Below are positions 35,007 through 43,923 of a stretch of 64,000 nt of DNA, piece after piece. The stretch is from Aliiroseovarius pelagivivens. GTDB taxonomy: Bacteria > Pseudomonadota > Alphaproteobacteria > Rhodobacterales > Rhodobacteraceae. The stretch lies in contig NZ_OMOI01000002.1 of assembly GCF_900302485.1 (NCBI RefSeq), positions 310,001 to 374,000 on the forward strand. Direction: 5' to 3'. The notes beneath the pieces are model-generated. The model was not told where the DNA came from. It ran no database searches and worked only from the letters and a program-made list of their open reading frames with translations. How positions within the stretch are numbered: the first letter of the stretch is position 1; every line of letters begins with the position of its first letter. Position numbers and translations under genes: made by a program.

Positions 35007-36233
35007 TCAAACCACTTGATCCGAGATCCATGTATCGAGGATTTCAAGGGTTTTATCTGAGAACTCTGCATCGTTGATGTGGCAACCCAACTCAACCAAA
35101 GTCACATTTTCCGGACAATGCTCACGCAGTTCTTCAATGAATGCCGACAGGCCCTCTGCATCTTCAAGCAGGCCGCCTGCTCGATCCCATTCGTTTCCAC
35201 CTTCCAACGGCAAAATCAAGATTGTCGGCCCAGTCGCTTTGGCAAGTTTTTCACACATCGTACGAGCCATCTCTTGGCGTTGATCACTAGACATACTGAC
35301 AGCTGTGATCAGGCGGTTGTGGTCATGCAGGTCTTGATCGGCAAGTGCTTGGGGAACAGGGTGCCAACCGACCAGATCGACCAAATCATAGCATCCAATT
35401 GATACAATTTGAGGAACACCAGCTTTACCTGCATTGGTCATCCGATCTTCACCAGCGCTGATGGCTGATCCCAGCATGTGGTTGCCAACCTCCTGAGGTG
35501 CAAAATCCAAGACGGCAGCAAACTCGCCCTTGGACGCCAGGCTTTCAAAAGCGCGCCCTCCCATTCCGGTTGCGTGAAAAACTGCCAACTCAAACCCTCG
35601 TGCCTCAAGGGCTGGTTTCAGATGCACCATATACCGCAGAACAGTTTTGCCGAATGAAGTCATCCCAATCAAAGGGCGATCTCGCTTCATTGGTCGCGCA
35701 GCGCGGGCTGCCCCAAGAACAGCACCTGCCGCCTGTCGGAGCGACGCCTCACAAACGGAATTAAGACCGTAGAGGCCGCCAGCCCAAAGGATCATCTGAA
35801 TGTCTGCGGGCAGACGCTCAGGGGGGATCATTGGAGAGAACGAGACCGTAGAAACGATGTATTTTGGGACGCCAATCGGTAACGCACAGCACAGATCGAG
35901 TGCTAAATCGGTCCCCATTGATCCACCCAAAACCAACACGCCATCAAACAAGCCTTCGTTGTGCAATCGCGCAGCCAGAAGCGCTGAGCCCTTGGCCATG
36001 ATCTGCATGGCAACGTTCTCGTCACCACTATCAATGGCTTCTTGTATCGAGTGCCCACCTTCTTCAGCCACCTGATGCTTTGAAAAATCTGTTGGCGTAC
36101 TAGGATCTCCAAGCACAGAAATGTCCATCGTTTTGACCAACCCACCCTGTTCGCGGATAACGTCAGCGATGAAATTCAGTTCATCATCTTTGGTGTCATA
36201 GGTCCCTACGACCAGAATAGTATGATCAGTCAT
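35007..36233 (-). CDS. Tm-1-like ATP-binding domain protein (UPF0261 family)
   Basis: 408 residues starting MTDHTILVVGTYDTKDDELN, the hallmark N-terminus of UPF0261/Tm-1-like proteins. The two-domain layout is clear: an N-terminal nucleotide-binding domain with LGGSMGTDLALDLC, and a C-terminal domain with FHATGMGGRAFESLA. The plant relative Tm-1 binds ATP; the bacterial function is not established. Such genes often sit in catabolic clusters. It starts 20 bases after the ALDH stop, so it is part of the same leftward operon. Confidence 0.93.
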   Translation of the reverse strand: MTDHTILVVGTYDTKDDELNFIADVIREQGGLVKTMDISVLGDPSTPTDFSKHQVAEEGGHSIQEAIDSGDENVAMQIMAKGSALLAARLHNEGLFDGVLVLGGSMGTDLALDLCCALPIGVPKYIVSTVSFSPMIPPERLPADIQMILWAGGLYGLNSVCEASLRQAAGAVLGAARAARPMKRDRPLIGMTSFGKTVLRYMVHLKPALEARGFELAVFHATGMGGRAFESLASKGEFAAVLDFAPQEVGNHMLGSAISAGEDRMTNAGKAGVPQIVSIGCYDLVDLVGWHPVPQALADQDLHDHNRLITAVSMSSDQRQEMARTMCEKLAKATGPTILILPLEGGNEWDRAGGLLEDAEGLSAFIEELREHCPENVTLVELGCHINDAEFSDKTLEILDTWISDQVV

Positions 36234-36253
36234 GTTGGGTCTCTTTTCCGGAA

Positions 36254-37741
36254 TTAAAGTTTGATCCAGGCTGTTTTCAGTTCGAGATATTTGTCGAGCG
36301 CGTGCAGCGACTTGTCATGCCCATTACCCGATTGCTTGACGCCACCAAGCGGCACTGTGGTGTCGGCACCTCCATAGGTGTTCACGTGAACGACCCCTGC
36401 TTGAATGGCACGGATCATGCGATGCGCCCGCGAAAGGTTCGACGTCCACACGGCCGAGGAAAGCCCGAAATCTGTTCCGTTTGCGATTTCGACGGCCTCT
36501 TCTTCTGTATCGAAAGGAATGACCGCCAGAACTGGTCCAAAGACTTCGTCAGTGGCCAACCGGTCGCGTGGATGAACCCCAGTGATAACGGTAGGTGCCA
36601 TAAAGTAACCGCCGGTCTCTTCCAGAATGCGAGTCCCTCCGGTGCGGATCCCCCGTCCCAGATCCCTGGCTTCTTCAACAAACCCCAAATTTTGCTGTAG
36701 TTGGCTCATCGAATTGACCGCGCCTGCGGTGGACTTGATGTTCAATGGATCGCCAGGGTTGAGCGTTTCGACAAACGCCGCGAGTTTCTCAACAAACTCA
36801 TCATGGATACATCGCTCCACCAGAAGGCGCGAACCAGCGATACAGACCTGTCCCGAATTGCGGAAAATGCCATTGGCCGAAACCTTGACTGCTTCGTCCA
36901 AATCCGGAACGTCAGCAAACACGATATTCGGTGATTTGCCACCTAGTTCCAAATAGCAGCGCTTAAGGTTAGAGCGCGCAGAGTACTCAAGCAGCTTGCG
37001 GCCAATAAATCCCGAACCCGTAAACACCATTACATCCACATCCATCGAAAGACCGATGGCTTCACCAACGACGGATCCTTTGCCGGTGACGACATTGAAA
37101 ACACCCGGCGGCATGCCAGCTTCCAGCGCGAGCTCTGCCAATCGCACCAACGTCAACGATGCAGTTTCAGCGGGTTTCAGAACCACAGTATTGCCCGCTG
37201 CCAGCGCTGGTGCGAATTTCCACGATCCGATCATAAGCGGAAAATTCCACGGGACGATCGCACCGACAACACCAACTGGTTCACGATGGACCAGTGCAAG
37301 TACAGATGGATCCGTCGAGGCCACTTCTCCGTAGATCTTGTCAATTGCTTCAGCGTAGTAGCGAATGGTGTTTGCTGCGGACATCGGCTCGGCTTTGATG
37401 GCCATATTGATCTCGGTGCCATTATTGCGCACACCAAGAACAGCAATCTCCAGCGCTTGCTCTTCGATCAAAGCAGCCCATTTCATCAGGATTTTCTTAC
37501 GTGCCGACGGCGCCAAATCCGACCACCGGCCATCGTCAAAAGCCCGCCGTGCGGCGGCGATACCAGCGTTTGCGTCTTCAACAGTTCCTCGCGCCATCGT
37601 CGTCAGGACCTCGCCATTCAACGGAGAGATCACATTCAGAACATCCCCATCAGAGGAGTCGCGTTTTTCACCATCAATGATGTGCTGGAACGGAGAAACC
37701 GGCGCATTTCGAAGCTCGTCAATCCGAATCTGGTCAAGCAT
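36254..37741 (-). CDS. NAD(P)-dependent aldehyde dehydrogenase
   Basis: 495 residues of the ALDH superfamily (PuuC/GbsA/phenylacetaldehyde dehydrogenase-like). The catalytic Cys is in NSGQVCIAGSRLLVE near residue 297, the general-base Glu in LELGGKSPN near 263, and the NAD motif in FTGSGFIGRKLLE. In the proposed pathway it would oxidise the aldehyde released by the phospho-lyase to the acid. It is 23 bases downstream of the SDR gene and 20 upstream of the Tm-1-like gene. Sequence alone does not fix the aldehyde. Confidence 0.94.
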   Translation of the reverse strand: MLDQIRIDELRNAPVSPFQHIIDGEKRDSSDGDVLNVISPLNGEVLTTMARGTVEDANAGIAAARRAFDDGRWSDLAPSARKKILMKWAALIEEQALEIAVLGVRNNGTEINMAIKAEPMSAANTIRYYAEAIDKIYGEVASTDPSVLALVHREPVGVVGAIVPWNFPLMIGSWKFAPALAAGNTVVLKPAETASLTLVRLAELALEAGMPPGVFNVVTGKGSVVGEAIGLSMDVDVMVFTGSGFIGRKLLEYSARSNLKRCYLELGGKSPNIVFADVPDLDEAVKVSANGIFRNSGQVCIAGSRLLVERCIHDEFVEKLAAFVETLNPGDPLNIKSTAGAVNSMSQLQQNLGFVEEARDLGRGIRTGGTRILEETGGYFMAPTVITGVHPRDRLATDEVFGPVLAVIPFDTEEEAVEIANGTDFGLSSAVWTSNLSRAHRMIRAIQAGVVHVNTYGGADTTVPLGGVKQSGNGHDKSLHALDKYLELKTAWIKL

Positions 37742-37764
37742 TTTCGTACCTTTCTGAAGGCGTG

Positions 37765-38559
37765 TTATTCGTCTGCGAATGCGATCGTGGGCACATCAAC
37801 GATGGTAGCCCCACCATCGATGGTCAGCACGGCACCCGTGATCAATGCGGCCTCTTGCGAGCATAGGAATGCAGCGGCATTGGCGATGTCTTCAGGCATG
37901 GCGGGTTTACCCAGTGGAACGTCCCGCGTCACCAAAGCATAGGCCTCTTCGACCGAGGACAAGCCCTTTCGTTCGACCAGCTCCGCCATCTCGCTATCAG
38001 CCATTTCCGTGCGCACCCACCCCGGGCAGATGGTGTTGCATCGTACGCCTTTACCGCCATAGTCGCGTGTGATGGATTTGGCCAAGCCGATTAGCGCGTG
38101 CTTCATCGTCACATAGCCACACGCTTCCGGCCCCGCTGCCAAACCAGCGATCGAGGACATCATCAAGACATTGCCTTGCTGCGCGATCAGATCCGGCATG
38201 GCCGCACGAGCAGTGACCATTGCCGTATTCAGGTTGGCCTGAACAGATTTGTCCCAATCGTCGTTGGTGTTATCCGTCAGCGTACCAAATCCGAATCCAC
38301 CAGCGTTGCAAACCAACACATCCAGCGGACCAAAGTGGCTGTTTATATGCTGGATCGCAGCATTCACCTGCTCGGTATCGGCAGCATCGGCCTGCACAAC
38401 CAAACCGTTGATCGGTTCAGCAACCGCCTGAAGCGGTTCCGCGCGACGGCCCATAACGGCGACATTCGCACCTTCATCGCTAAGCCTGCGCGCAATCGCG
38501 GAGCCAATGCCCGTCCCTGCCCCGGTGACCAAAACGGTTTTTCCGTTAAATCTTGTCAT
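37765..38559 (-). CDS. Short-chain dehydrogenase/reductase
   Basis: 264 residues, classical SDR. TGAGTGIGSAIARRL is the cofactor motif (TGxxxGIG), NAGG follows near residue 87, and the catalytic pair is Y-x-x-x-K in CGYVTMKHALIG near 152-156. ARG at position 38 (MGRRAEP) suggests NADP could be used, but this is uncertain. It lies between the Tct transporter genes and ALDH in the leftward operon. It may oxidise an alcohol of the imported substrate. Confidence 0.93.
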   Translation of the reverse strand: MTRFNGKTVLVTGAGTGIGSAIARRLSDEGANVAVMGRRAEPLQAVAEPINGLVVQADAADTEQVNAAIQHINSHFGPLDVLVCNAGGFGFGTLTDNTNDDWDKSVQANLNTAMVTARAAMPDLIAQQGNVLMMSSIAGLAAGPEACGYVTMKHALIGLAKSITRDYGGKGVRCNTICPGWVRTEMADSEMAELVERKGLSSVEEAYALVTRDVPLGKPAMPEDIANAAAFLCSQEAALITGAVLTIDGGATIVDVPTIAFADE

Positions 38560-38583
38560 CTCTTGCGTCCTTTCGATTTTTGG

Positions 38584-40110
38584 TCAGCTTTGTTGGCTGT
38601 CATGAATGTCGTGGTCATGTGAAGTTTCCGGCTCGGAATAGCGGCGTTCGCGGACGACGCCCCAGATATGGAAACCGATCAGCAACACGATTGCGATGGC
38701 CAGACCCGCCGCAATCGGACGGTCTACGAAGTCTAGGGGATCTCGAACCCGCGCCATGGCGGAACGAAGTTTAACTTCCATGATCCCACCCAGAACCATT
38801 CCGAGGATGATCGGCACAATCGGAAGGTTCTGACGTTTCAAGATAAGCCCCATCACTCCAAATGCCGCTGCGATGGCGCAATCGGTAGCCGAATTCCGAA
38901 GTGAGTAGATGCCGACAAAGGACAACGTCAGAATTACCATCCCAAGAAAACGGGTCGGGATCTGGATGATCTTCATCAGAATGTTTGAAGAGAAACAAAC
39001 AAAGATCACGACGATTACATTTAGCAAGATCATTGCAATGTAGAGCGCATAGATGAAATCCATGGAGTCTCGGAACAGCGCCGGTCCTGGCACAACATTG
39101 TGCACGTAGAACACCGTCAGCATCATCGCTGTTAGAGCCTCGCCAGGAATGCCAAGCGCCAGCAAAGGGATCATCGCTGCGGCTGGTACAGCATTGTTTG
39201 CGCTTTCCGCTGCGACCAACCCCTCTTCGCTGCCCTTGCCAAACTCTTCTGGCGTTTTCGAGCTTTTCTGGGCGTAAGTGTAGCTTAGGAATTGTGCTGT
39301 GAACTCACCGACACCGGGGATCATCCCCATGATTACGCCAAATCCGGAACCAACGGACGCAACGCGTTTGTGGCGGAAAACCCGAAACATTGAACGAAAC
39401 ATATTCCCTTCAAGCAGCTGTCCTTTTGGTGCGTGGTCGGGTTGTGTCAAGAGCATGAAGGCTTGGCTCAAGGCGAAGAGTCCAAGCACCACAACGATCA
39501 GATCAAAACCCGAGTTCATGAAGTCCAACCCGAACGTGAAGCGTTGCGTGTACTTCACTGGCTCAAGTCCTACGGTGCCAAGAAAGATGCCGAAAGCAGC
39601 CAAGGACCCGGCGGCAAATGTTTGTCCGCGGTGCGCAATCACAACGAGGACAATCCCCAACAATGCGGCCAAAAATATCTCGCGCGAGCCAAAGTGTGGA
39701 GCGATTTTTGCAAGAAGGGGCGTAAGAAGGATCAGCGCGAGGATCGACAGAATACCACTGAAGAATGAAGCTCCATATGCAAGGCCAAGGGCGCGCAATG
39801 CATGCCCGCGCTTCGTCATCGGATGGCCGTCATAGGTAGTGAGTGCGTTGACAGCTGTACCGGGCGTATTGATCAAAATCGCAGGCAGCGAACCGCCATA
39901 CATCGAAGATCCGTAGATTCCCAATAGCATCGTCAAACCTACAATGGGTTCGAATGAAAATGTTGCTGGCAACAAAATGGCAATGGCGACAGCAGGCCCA
40001 ACTCCGGGAATGGCGCCGATGATGACACCCCCGATCGATCCAATCAGCAAAGCGACTACCACTTGCGGTGCGAAGAGAATGTCCAGTCCGGACAGAAAAG
40101 CTTCCATCAT
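38584..40110 (-). CDS. tctA: Tripartite tricarboxylate transporter large permease (TctA family)
   Basis: 508 residues with about 12 membrane segments. Typical TctA blocks: IGGVIIGAIPGVGPAVAIAI, YGSSMYGGSLPAILINTPGT and ALGIPGEALTAMMLTVFYVH. It forms the inner-membrane permease with TctB and receives carboxylates from the periplasmic TctC. It starts 7 bases after the tctB stop. The family imports citrate, tartrate, aromatic acids and other carboxylates, so the substrate here remains open. Confidence 0.95.
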   Translation of the reverse strand: MMEAFLSGLDILFAPQVVVALLIGSIGGVIIGAIPGVGPAVAIAILLPATFSFEPIVGLTMLLGIYGSSMYGGSLPAILINTPGTAVNALTTYDGHPMTKRGHALRALGLAYGASFFSGILSILALILLTPLLAKIAPHFGSREIFLAALLGIVLVVIAHRGQTFAAGSLAAFGIFLGTVGLEPVKYTQRFTFGLDFMNSGFDLIVVVLGLFALSQAFMLLTQPDHAPKGQLLEGNMFRSMFRVFRHKRVASVGSGFGVIMGMIPGVGEFTAQFLSYTYAQKSSKTPEEFGKGSEEGLVAAESANNAVPAAAMIPLLALGIPGEALTAMMLTVFYVHNVVPGPALFRDSMDFIYALYIAMILLNVIVVIFVCFSSNILMKIIQIPTRFLGMVILTLSFVGIYSLRNSATDCAIAAAFGVMGLILKRQNLPIVPIILGMVLGGIMEVKLRSAMARVRDPLDFVDRPIAAGLAIAIVLLIGFHIWGVVRERRYSEPETSHDHDIHDSQQS

Positions 40111-40117
40111 TTAGCCC

Positions 40118-40660
40118 CTAGAAATAGATCATTATGAAGTTGCGCGCGGCACCCGCAGGCAAGAGGTCATAGACGGCACCCGCTGGGATCTTGACCTGCA
40201 GGACGCCTTTGAAAACAACAACAACACCAAGTGCCACGCCCATTGCTGACGCGATCCACGTCCAGCCTCGGTACCCCAAGCGCCGCGTTAGAAGCTGGGT
40301 GAACACTATTGTCATGGGCAGATAGCCGAGTAGTGGGACCAACAGGACGTAGCCCATGAACCAACAAACAAACTCGAGTGATTTGACCCACATCATGATC
40401 TCTTGCATGCGACCTGCGATCCGCTCGGAAACCAAAGACCCCACAAGATGCATGAGAGAGAACACAACCATCAAAGAAACGGCCACTGACGGCCAGAACG
40501 CCGGCTGCGCAAACAGTTTGGTGCGTGGCACCCAAGTTGTCTGGAATGGAAGATTAACCGCCAGAAAAAACGCAAAGGCTACTGAAAGGGATGCCATTAC
40601 GAGGTCCCCAGGTCGACGATAGCGTTTGAATAGATCTTGCAGCGTCTTAACGTGCGACAT
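40118..40660 (-). CDS. tctB: Tripartite tricarboxylate transporter small permease (TctB family)
   Basis: 180 residues with four hydrophobic segments (near 20-40, 60-80, 95-125, 128-150), as expected for TctB; the order and spacing with tctA and tctC confirm it. The FVCWFMGYVLLVPLLGYLPM stretch is a usual TctB helix pair. A hairpin stands between tctC and this gene. Confidence 0.9.
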   Translation of the reverse strand: MSHVKTLQDLFKRYRRPGDLVMASLSVAFAFFLAVNLPFQTTWVPRTKLFAQPAFWPSVAVSLMVVFSLMHLVGSLVSERIAGRMQEIMMWVKSLEFVCWFMGYVLLVPLLGYLPMTIVFTQLLTRRLGYRGWTWIASAMGVALGVVVVFKGVLQVKIPAGAVYDLLPAGAARNFIMIYF

Positions 40661-40694
40661 TGTAAATCACCCCGAGAAACCGTGTGAGTAGGGC

Positions 40695-40716
40695 GAGCCG
40701 GCTCACTAGCCGACTC
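40695..40716 (-). promoter_or_regulatory. Intercistronic hairpin between tctC and tctB
   Basis: On the transcribed strand GAGTCGGCT-AGTG-AGCCGGCTC forms a 9-bp stem with one G-T pair and a 4-base loop, 19 bases after the tctC stop. No T-run follows. As with the dctP-dctQ hairpin, it could stabilise the binding-protein message. Confidence 0.6.
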
Positions 40717-40735
40717 ACTGAGTGGTAGAGGGAGA

Positions 40736-41680
40736 TTACTCGCCTAGAATCGAGTTGATTCTGTCCAACGTGGCACTGTCCGTTTCAATCCGTGCAGCAG
40801 CGCTTGCAGCGTCTTCCCAGTAGATTAGTGCGCCGGTTTCGGCTGAGATCTCTTTGACACGGTCGGAGCTCATTACTTTCTCGGCGACCATTGCGATCTT
40901 CGCACGCACGTCTTCAGGCGTGTCTTTGTGCACAAAAAGCCCGTTCCAGAGACTAACATTCAGATCCGGCGCCATTTCCCCAACAGTGGGTACATCGGGA
41001 GTAAGCTGAATACGTTCATCACCGATCGTGGCAAGCACGTTCACGTTGTCGATACACGGAAGCACCGATTGCAGGTTGGTGTTGATTACGTCCGCGTCAC
41101 CAGACGCCAAAGTGTTGCAATCAAGCGAGTCGAATGCTGTGTCGGCAGAGTATTCCATGCCCTTGGCGTTCGCGAGAGCGAGCGACACTTGGGTCGGGAC
41201 CAGGTATGAGCCGAAATGCCCAAGTACTACTGGGTTTTCCTGCGCGTGCTCAACGAGACTATCCATATCTGAATAGGGCTGGCTCTTTGATGAAGCCAGT
41301 ACGAAGGGATAGGTCAGGAAAATTCCGATGGGCTCGAACGGGTTCGGGTCCAGCGCCGGAATGCCGACATGCGGGCCGACGACGGGGATGTCGATTACAA
41401 ACGATCCAACTGTATAGCCGTCGGCCGGCGCACCGGCAACTTCAGCCGCGCCCGGGAAAGGGCCGCCGCCGCCGCCAGGTTTATTCACGACGGCCGCAGG
41501 CGTTCCATATGCCGCCTGAAACTCATCCGCGATCAAGCGAGTAACGATGTCTTCCAAATCTCCGGGAGGGAATGGAACCACAAAGCTTACTGGTTTCTCA
41601 GGATATTCAGCCCATGCAGCAAGCGGTGCAAGGCAAGTGGCGAGCGCGAGCGCTGTCGCTTTCTTAGTTTGTCGTTTCAT
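40736..41680 (-). CDS. tctC: Tripartite tricarboxylate transporter substrate-binding protein (TctC/Bug family)
   Basis: 314 residues from ATG 41680, preceded by AGGAGGAG. Signal peptide MKRQTKKATALALATCLAPL with cleavage after AWA near residue 24; the mature start EYPEKPVSFVVPFPPGDLED is the classic Bug N-terminus (YPxKPI..VVPFPPGG). VVNKPGGGG near 65 and the LTPDVPTVGEMAPDL segment near 240 are also family marks. Periplasmic binding protein for a carboxylate. First gene of the long leftward operon, divergent from the IclR gene. Confidence 0.94.
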   Translation of the reverse strand: MKRQTKKATALALATCLAPLAAWAEYPEKPVSFVVPFPPGDLEDIVTRLIADEFQAAYGTPAAVVNKPGGGGGPFPGAAEVAGAPADGYTVGSFVIDIPVVGPHVGIPALDPNPFEPIGIFLTYPFVLASSKSQPYSDMDSLVEHAQENPVVLGHFGSYLVPTQVSLALANAKGMEYSADTAFDSLDCNTLASGDADVINTNLQSVLPCIDNVNVLATIGDERIQLTPDVPTVGEMAPDLNVSLWNGLFVHKDTPEDVRAKIAMVAEKVMSSDRVKEISAETGALIYWEDAASAAARIETDSATLDRINSILGE

Positions 41681-41714
41681 CGGTTTTCTCCTCCTAATCC
41701 CGAATTTGTCTTGT

Positions 41715-41731
41715 GTGTCATTATTTGACAC
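41715..41731. promoter_or_regulatory. Probable IclR operator in the divergent control region
   Basis: GTGTCATTATTTGACAC, a perfect 6-bp inverted repeat with a 5-base AT centre, lies between the divergent tctC (41680) and iclR (41772) starts. A single IclR dimer site here could control both arms of the locus. Confidence 0.55.
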
Positions 41732-41771
41732 GCTATAGTCAGAATTGCAACTAATTTGTTTTACATTACTG

Positions 41772-42632
41772 ATGAAGCGATCAGGAATACAAAACACGGA
41801 GTGGAACAAAGCCATGGGAACGATCACTAAGGCATTGACATTGCTAACCCATTTTTCATCCAGCCGCGGCGAGATCGGACTTGCGAACTTCGTGCGGCTT
41901 AGCGGTGGCGATAAGGCCACCGTTCGACGGCATCTGGTTGAACTGGAAAAGAATGGGTTCTTAGAGCAACACCCCGAGACTCGCGGTTATCGCCTAGGGC
42001 CAGCAGTTTTGAGACTGGCTTCTGTGCGCGAGAAGCATCTACCGATTCGCAGCGCAATCAGGCCTGTTGTTGACAGGATGGCAGAACAACTAGGCGAGCT
42101 CGTTCACGCTTCGCTCTTGCAAGGGGATGTTATGTCGCCCACCTACCACGCCGACCCGTTGCGGCATGGGTTGCGTGTAATTTTCGACGAAGCAGAGTTG
42201 CTGCCACTGCACGCAACCGCTTCGGGTCTTGCGATCCTGGCGTTTGGGCCAGAAGGGATCATCGACACGGCGTTTTCTAGCGCGATGACTTCATTCGCGC
42301 CAAACACCGTAATCGCACGTTCCGACATGTTGCATCTCATCGAGCAATTCCAAGCCTGCGGATACAGTTTCTCGGATCAGTATTTCACCAGAGAAATTGT
42401 CTCATTTGGCATGCCTTTCTTTGGGCCAGACGGAGAGGCGATCGGCACAGTGGCCGTTCCTGTTCCGCAGTCCCGCCTGACTGACGAATTGAAAGACAAC
42501 ATCCTGTCGTCGCTCAGAGCAGGATGCATCGACATCACCCAGTCTTGCGGCGGGCGTGTCCCAGACGATCTGGCGGCGATTTGGGAAACCCTTCCCATCA
42601 CTAATCCCCAGACTTCACATGAAGAGGTGTAA
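41772..42632 (+). CDS. IclR-family transcriptional regulator
   Basis: 286 residues from ATG 41772; a second ATG at 41814 is possible. The winged HTH covers residues 15-75 (LTLLTHFSSSRGEIGLANFV, then KATVRRHLVELEKNGFLEQ). The C-terminal IclR effector domain shows LLPLHATASGLAILAF and YTFxxQY-like YSFSDQYFTREIVSFGMPFF. It stands at the divergence point of two catabolic arms and is directly followed by the PLP enzyme gene, so it probably senses the pathway substrate or a pathway intermediate. Confidence 0.93.
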   Translation: MKRSGIQNTEWNKAMGTITKALTLLTHFSSSRGEIGLANFVRLSGGDKATVRRHLVELEKNGFLEQHPETRGYRLGPAVLRLASVREKHLPIRSAIRPVVDRMAEQLGELVHASLLQGDVMSPTYHADPLRHGLRVIFDEAELLPLHATASGLAILAFGPEGIIDTAFSSAMTSFAPNTVIARSDMLHLIEQFQACGYSFSDQYFTREIVSFGMPFFGPDGEAIGTVAVPVPQSRLTDELKDNILSSLRAGCIDITQSCGGRVPDDLAAIWETLPITNPQTSHEEV

Positions 42633-42633
42633 C

Positions 42634-43923
42634 TTGACCAGAACCACACAACAATTGCTTGCAGATCGGAACAGGCTTCTGGGGCCAAACGTCTCTACGT
42701 TCTATGACGACCCAATTCACGTCGTAAAAGGTGAAGGCGTCTGGCTTTGGGACGCCGATGGGCGCAAGTATTTGGATTGCTATAACAATGTACCTCATGT
42801 CGGACATTGTAATGAGCGCGTCGTCGAAGCGATCTGTCGTCAGGCTTCCACCCTCAACACCCACACCAGATATCTACACGAAGGCATCCTCGACTACGTC
42901 GAACGCTTGACCTCCACATTGGATGGCGCGCTCGACACTGCGGTAATGACCTGTACAGGCTCGGAAGCCAACGACATCGCTTTGCGCATGGCCGAAGGTA
43001 TGACCGGAAAGCGCGGAATTATTGCAACCGATGCGACCTATCACGGAAACACATCGCTGGTCAGCCAATTGAGCCAATCCAACGTGCCGACCGTTGGCTT
43101 TGGGCTAAGGCAATACTTCCGCTTTGTGGAAGCGCCCGACAGCTACCGCAACCCGGATCCAGACGGCACAAAATTCGCCGCATCCGTATCCGAGCAGATT
43201 GCAGCACACGAAGAAAGTGGCACCGGTTTCGCAGCCCTCGTGATCTGCCCCTATTTCTTGAACGAAGGCTTTCCCGATCATCCGGATGGATGGTTGAAAC
43301 CCGTCGCAGAGGTTGTCCGCAAAGCCGGAGGGTTGCTGATTTGCGACGAAGTCCAATCCGGGTTTGGTCGCACAGGCACCCACATGTGGGCGCACCAAAA
43401 GATGGGGATCGTGCCCGACATCATGACACTGGGCAAACCGATGGGTAATGGTCATCCAGTTGGCGCCGTTGTGACGAACACCGACATCCTGGCGACTTTC
43501 CGCAAAGGGTATCGCTATTTCAATACGTTTGGCGGCAATCCTGTTTCCTGTGCGGCGGCGATGGCTGTCCTCGAAGAGCTTCAGGAAAAAAATCTTGTGG
43601 ATAACGCCAAAACAGTTGGTGCTTACGCGCGATCGCGGCTCGACCAACTTGCCAGCAAGTATAGTGTAATCGGCAACACGCGCGGATCAGGCCTAGTTTT
43701 TGGCGCAGAAATGGTCCTGAACCATGACGACAAATCCCCAGCAAGTGAATTCACTGATCGCGTCATCAATGCGATGCGCCATCGCGGCATCATCCTCTCA
43801 AAACTTGGACGCCACAAAAACACATTGAAAATTCGGCCGCCAATGCCGTTCTCAATCGAAAACGCCGACCTTCTGTTCGATACTCTCGATGACGTCCTGG
43901 CGAAAACGCCGGTAACACCATGA
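42634..43923 (+). CDS. Class III aminotransferase-fold PLP enzyme, phospho-lyase type
   Basis: 429 residues from TTG 42634, which sits 1 base after the iclR stop with AGAGGT at good distance; ATG 42619 would overlap iclR. It follows the vertebrate ethanolamine-phosphate and phosphohydroxylysine phospho-lyases (AGXT2L1/2) closely: YLDCYNNVPHVGHCN, LNTHTRYLH, the PLP-Lys region TLGKPMGNGHPVGAVV, YFNTFGGNPVSCAAAMAV and KNTLKIRPPMPF. Those enzymes eliminate phosphate and ammonia from O-phospho-amino-alcohols to give aldehydes. The next gene is a kinase overlapping by four bases, the expected partner. The substrate is not fixed by sequence. Confidence 0.88.
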   Translation: MTRTTQQLLADRNRLLGPNVSTFYDDPIHVVKGEGVWLWDADGRKYLDCYNNVPHVGHCNERVVEAICRQASTLNTHTRYLHEGILDYVERLTSTLDGALDTAVMTCTGSEANDIALRMAEGMTGKRGIIATDATYHGNTSLVSQLSQSNVPTVGFGLRQYFRFVEAPDSYRNPDPDGTKFAASVSEQIAAHEESGTGFAALVICPYFLNEGFPDHPDGWLKPVAEVVRKAGGLLICDEVQSGFGRTGTHMWAHQKMGIVPDIMTLGKPMGNGHPVGAVVTNTDILATFRKGYRYFNTFGGNPVSCAAAMAVLEELQEKNLVDNAKTVGAYARSRLDQLASKYSVIGNTRGSGLVFGAEMVLNHDDKSPASEFTDRVINAMRHRGIILSKLGRHKNTLKIRPPMPFSIENADLLFDTLDDVLAKTPVTP

